Assembly: GCA_000435075.1 (NCBI GenBank)
Contig: FR890611.1
Coordinates: 9,972-73,971, forward strand
Reading direction: 5' to 3'
DNA: 64,000 nt
Origin: Bacteroides sp. CAG:770
GTDB lineage: Bacteria > Bacteroidota > Bacteroidia > Bacteroidales > UBA932
Each line of letters starts with the position of its first letter. Position 1 is the first letter of the stretch. This document shows positions 61,933 through 64,000 of this stretch, piece by piece. A program made the translations under genes and the position numbers. The notes beneath the pieces are model-generated. The model was not told where the DNA came from, made no database searches, and was given only the letters and a program-made list of their open reading frames with translations.

Positions 61933-63024
61933 TTACTCTTCCGGGATGTTTCTTACCAGACGGAATCCGAAGAAATTGTTGGCGCGCTCAGGGAAGCAGA
62001 ATCCGCGGAAAGAAGTACGGATATACTGACGGAAGTTGAAGAATCCGCCGCCGCGCCACACTCTGCAGCTTCCATCCTCCGGTCCTTTCGGATCTACCTG
62101 ATCTTCAGAAGAATATGGTCCGAACCAATCCTGGCACCATTCGGCTACATTGCCGGACATGTCATACAGTCCAAGTTCATTCGGCGCCAACTGTCCGACC
62201 TCATGAGTGGTTTGGCTGTTTTCGCTGAACCATGCGACATTTTCCGGCTCTTTGCTTCCGCAGTAGAGATAGCCTTCTGACTTCACTCCGCCTCGTGCCG
62301 CGAACTCCCACTGGGCCTCAGTAGGCATTGCAAAGTTCCCGTCAGTAAGTTTGTTGAGCGCTTCAACAAACTTTTGGGCGTCGTTCCAGTTGATGTTATC
62401 TACAGGATAGCGCGGATTGCCCTTGTGCTCTGATGGATTATTTCCCATGACAGCCTCCCACAGGTCCTGTGTGACCTGATATTTTGCAATGTAATAATCT
62501 GTCAATGATACCTTATGCACAGGGTATTCGTTCTGCTCAGGAGGACCTGGCTTCTGTTCCGGTGTCGCACCCATGCCGAATGTGCCTCCGGCTACCAAAA
62601 TCATATCGAACTTGATGCCTTTGACATTGTAAGTCAAAACCGGCTCATAGGCAGGAGCTCCTTGCTGGATGACCTTGAATTCCGGTGCGGGATCCACTCC
62701 GGGATAAATGATTTTGACTACGGCTTCACGTGAATCAGTCGAACTGTTCTGGGCTACTTTAAAACTGATGCGCTCCTCTACGTCATACTTGAAGTCAGAA
62801 ATCCATGAGGCGTCAGTAACGGCTTCTACTTGTGCGTGAGCCAAAGGCTTGTTTAATTTGTAGGCGGTAAAACTGTTGCCTCCCTTGGCTGAAACTTCTA
62901 TCTCCTTCATCAGAACATTGAGTGAAGTCCCGCCGTTGTCCGGGTTGTTGTCGTCATTGCTGCACCCACAAAGCAATGATGACAGCAGCATGATTACCGC
63001 TGCAAATCTGTGTCTTGAATTCAT
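61933..63024 (-). CDS. BACON plus FGE-sulfatase-fold lipoprotein (SUMF1-like)
   Basis: 363 residues. Lipobox LCGC near Cys21. An N-terminal BACON-like domain (about 40-120), then the FGE-sulfatase fold: LVAGGTFGMGATPEQ, EYPVHKVSLTDYYIAKYQVTQ, PTEAQWEFAARGG, LYDMSGNVAEWCQDW and FFGFRLVR. True formylglycine-generating enzymes have two cysteines in the GGSxxCHRSYC-type segment; here it is GGGFFNFRQYI, with neither, so sulfatase activation is unlikely. More likely a binding or structural use of the fold. Next gene on each side is a related lipoprotein. Confidence 0.85.
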   Translation of the reverse strand: MNSRHRFAAVIMLLSSLLCGCSNDDNNPDNGGTSLNVLMKEIEVSAKGGNSFTAYKLNKPLAHAQVEAVTDASWISDFKYDVEERISFKVAQNSSTDSREAVVKIIYPGVDPAPEFKVIQQGAPAYEPVLTYNVKGIKFDMILVAGGTFGMGATPEQKPGPPEQNEYPVHKVSLTDYYIAKYQVTQDLWEAVMGNNPSEHKGNPRYPVDNINWNDAQKFVEALNKLTDGNFAMPTEAQWEFAARGGVKSEGYLYCGSKEPENVAWFSENSQTTHEVGQLAPNELGLYDMSGNVAEWCQDWFGPYSSEDQVDPKGPEDGSCRVWRGGGFFNFRQYIRTSFRGFCFPERANNFFGFRLVRNIPEE

Positions 63025-63064
63025 AAAAAAATTCTGAAAATGAATAAATATTTATAGTTGATTG

Positions 63065-64000
63065 TTATTTGGTCAGCATCAGACGCAAGCCATAGCCGTC
63101 GTCACAGGTGTCGGAAGCGTCCATGTGACGGCACGCGACACGTACCTTGCTTTCCTCCCATTCATAGTAACATCCGCCGCGCAGGACATGTGCCCATCCG
63201 TCAGCGACACCTGTAGGGTCTGTCTGCTCCTCCTCGGTATAGTCTCCGTAGAAGTCTGAACACCATTCATATACGTTGCCAGACATGTCGAAGATACCAA
63301 GCTCGTTAGGGAGTAGCTGTCCTACAGGATTTGTTCCGGTTTTGTCAAACCATGCCACTTCATTGGAAAAGTCGCTGCCGCTGAAGAGCAGGCCACGGGC
63401 TTTTTCTCCACCACGGGCAGCATATTCCCACTGTGCTTCAGTCGGCAAAGCGAATTTTTTTCCTGTGAGTGAGTTGAGTTTGGCGATGAACGTCTGGCAA
63501 TCATCCCAGCAAATGTTCTCGACAGGCAATTGCGGATTGTCTGTATTTGCACTAGGATTGGTGCCCATAACGGCTTTCCATAATTCTTGGGTTACCTCGT
63601 ATTGTCCTATGTAATAATCACTTAATGTAACTTTGTGCGCCGGATACTCATCACCTGAAGCGCCTATCTGCTCATCGGTTGCACCCATCTGGAAAGTGCC
63701 TCCCTGTACGTAAATCATCTTGAATTTTACGCCATTGACTTCGATGACCAGTTCGTTGCTCTGACTTGCAGCCTGGTTTACCACCAGTGATACTTCTTCG
63801 GCATTTTTGTAGTTCACCTTTATTGATGTGGAGCGGGTATCCGAAGCATCGTTCTTTGCAACATTGAAAGTAATCTTCTGGTTGTCTGCCTTGAGATTTT
63901 CTATCCACTGAGCCTCGGAAGCGACTGAAATGACTTCTCCCTCGACCGGATTCTGAATCGTGTAGCCGACCTCGCCGTTGCCGCCCTCAGCAGGAATGTC
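63065..64000 (-). CDS. BACON plus FGE-sulfatase-fold protein, 5' end outside window
   Basis: 312 codons are visible; the frame continues past the right edge, so the start and signal are not seen. The visible N-terminal part is a BACON-like domain (PVEGEVISVASEAQWIENL, FNVAKNDASDTRS), then an FGE fold close to the neighbour (YVQGGTFQMGATDEQ, EYPAHKVTLSDYYIGQYEVTQ, IFDMSGNVYEWC). The catalytic cysteine places read GGCYYEWEESK, without the pair. Likely an ancient tandem duplicate of the gene at 61933. A GTG at 63817 is only an internal codon. Confidence 0.85.
   Translation of the reverse strand, partial: DIPAEGGNGEVGYTIQNPVEGEVISVASEAQWIENLKADNQKITFNVAKNDASDTRSTSIKVNYKNAEEVSLVVNQAASQSNELVIEVNGVKFKMIYVQGGTFQMGATDEQIGASGDEYPAHKVTLSDYYIGQYEVTQELWKAVMGTNPSANTDNPQLPVENICWDDCQTFIAKLNSLTGKKFALPTEAQWEYAARGGEKARGLLFSGSDFSNEVAWFDKTGTNPVGQLLPNELGIFDMSGNVYEWCSDFYGDYTEEEQTDPTGVADGWAHVLRGGCYYEWEESKVRVACRHMDASDTCDDGYGLRLMLTK

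Noticed and set aside
61933..64000. Sulfatase-activating enzymes
   Set aside because: The active-site cysteine pair is replaced in both proteins and no sulfatase gene is nearby.

Overview
The window comes from a chromosome of the order Bacteroidales (phylum Bacteroidota). Evidence: SusC/SusD pairs with an ECF sigma and FecR-type anti-sigma, BACON-domain lipoproteins, a complete Bat operon, Bacteroidota-specific families (DUF4199, DUF4295, DUF4296, DUF3575, DUF6377), many lipoprotein signals, and promoter -7 elements of the form TAnnTTTG with an upstream TTTG-like -33. I cannot fix the family. I saw no rRNA, tRNA, CRISPR array, prophage or complete insertion sequence.

Layout. 1-7.2 kb: end of a glycan-use locus (partial GH30 glucanase, a surface glycan-binding lipoprotein, a membrane DUF6377 regulator, an MFS sugar transporter and a ROK sugar kinase). 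7.5-18.6 kb: truA on the minus strand, then moxR-DUF58-hypothetical-batA-batB-batC-batDE and a phosphoesterase/beta-propeller gene. BatD and BatE are one continuous protein. 18.8-31.9 kb: a second glycan locus (sigma, anti-sigma, STN-type SusC, SusD, an endonuclease/exonuclease/phosphatase-family gene split by a stop codon, a BACON/DUF5689 lipoprotein, an IS5-type transposase remnant and a GH2 beta-galactosidase). 31.9-37.8 kb: TrmH-type methyltransferase, glyA, a repeat-rich noncoding block, an AAA-ATPase/PD-(D/E)XK gene, a glycosyltransferase and a DUF4199 protein. 38-50.7 kb: core genes thrS-infC-rpmI-rplT-lepB, rpmB-rpmG-DUF4295, ftsY, pheT, a DUF4296 lipoprotein, an amidohydrolase, a radical SAM protein and deoC. 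50.8-64 kb: a secreted histidine phosphatase, a metalloprotease-like/DUF3575/Mfa2-like cluster, a surface nuclease split by a stop codon, a GH95 glycosidase, and a minus-strand run of three BACON-type lipoproteins, two with FGE-sulfatase folds.

How the parts fit. The first locus looks built for beta-glucan: outer-surface cleavage, glycan binding, then uptake and phosphorylation of the released sugar. The second has the usual trans-envelope signalling layout, in which the SusC N-terminal domain would report substrate to the FecR-type anti-sigma. The core block is ordinary housekeeping, with one striking detail: infC appears to start at AUC behind a perfect Shine-Dalgarno, which is rare in this phylum.

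Main points for a second look: the infC start; two otherwise intact secreted-enzyme genes each broken by one in-frame stop; the BatD-BatE fusion with an embedded former signal peptide; the structured repeat block at 34.0-34.5 kb; the metalloprotease/DUF3575/Mfa2-like cluster; and FGE-fold lipoproteins lacking the catalytic cysteines.
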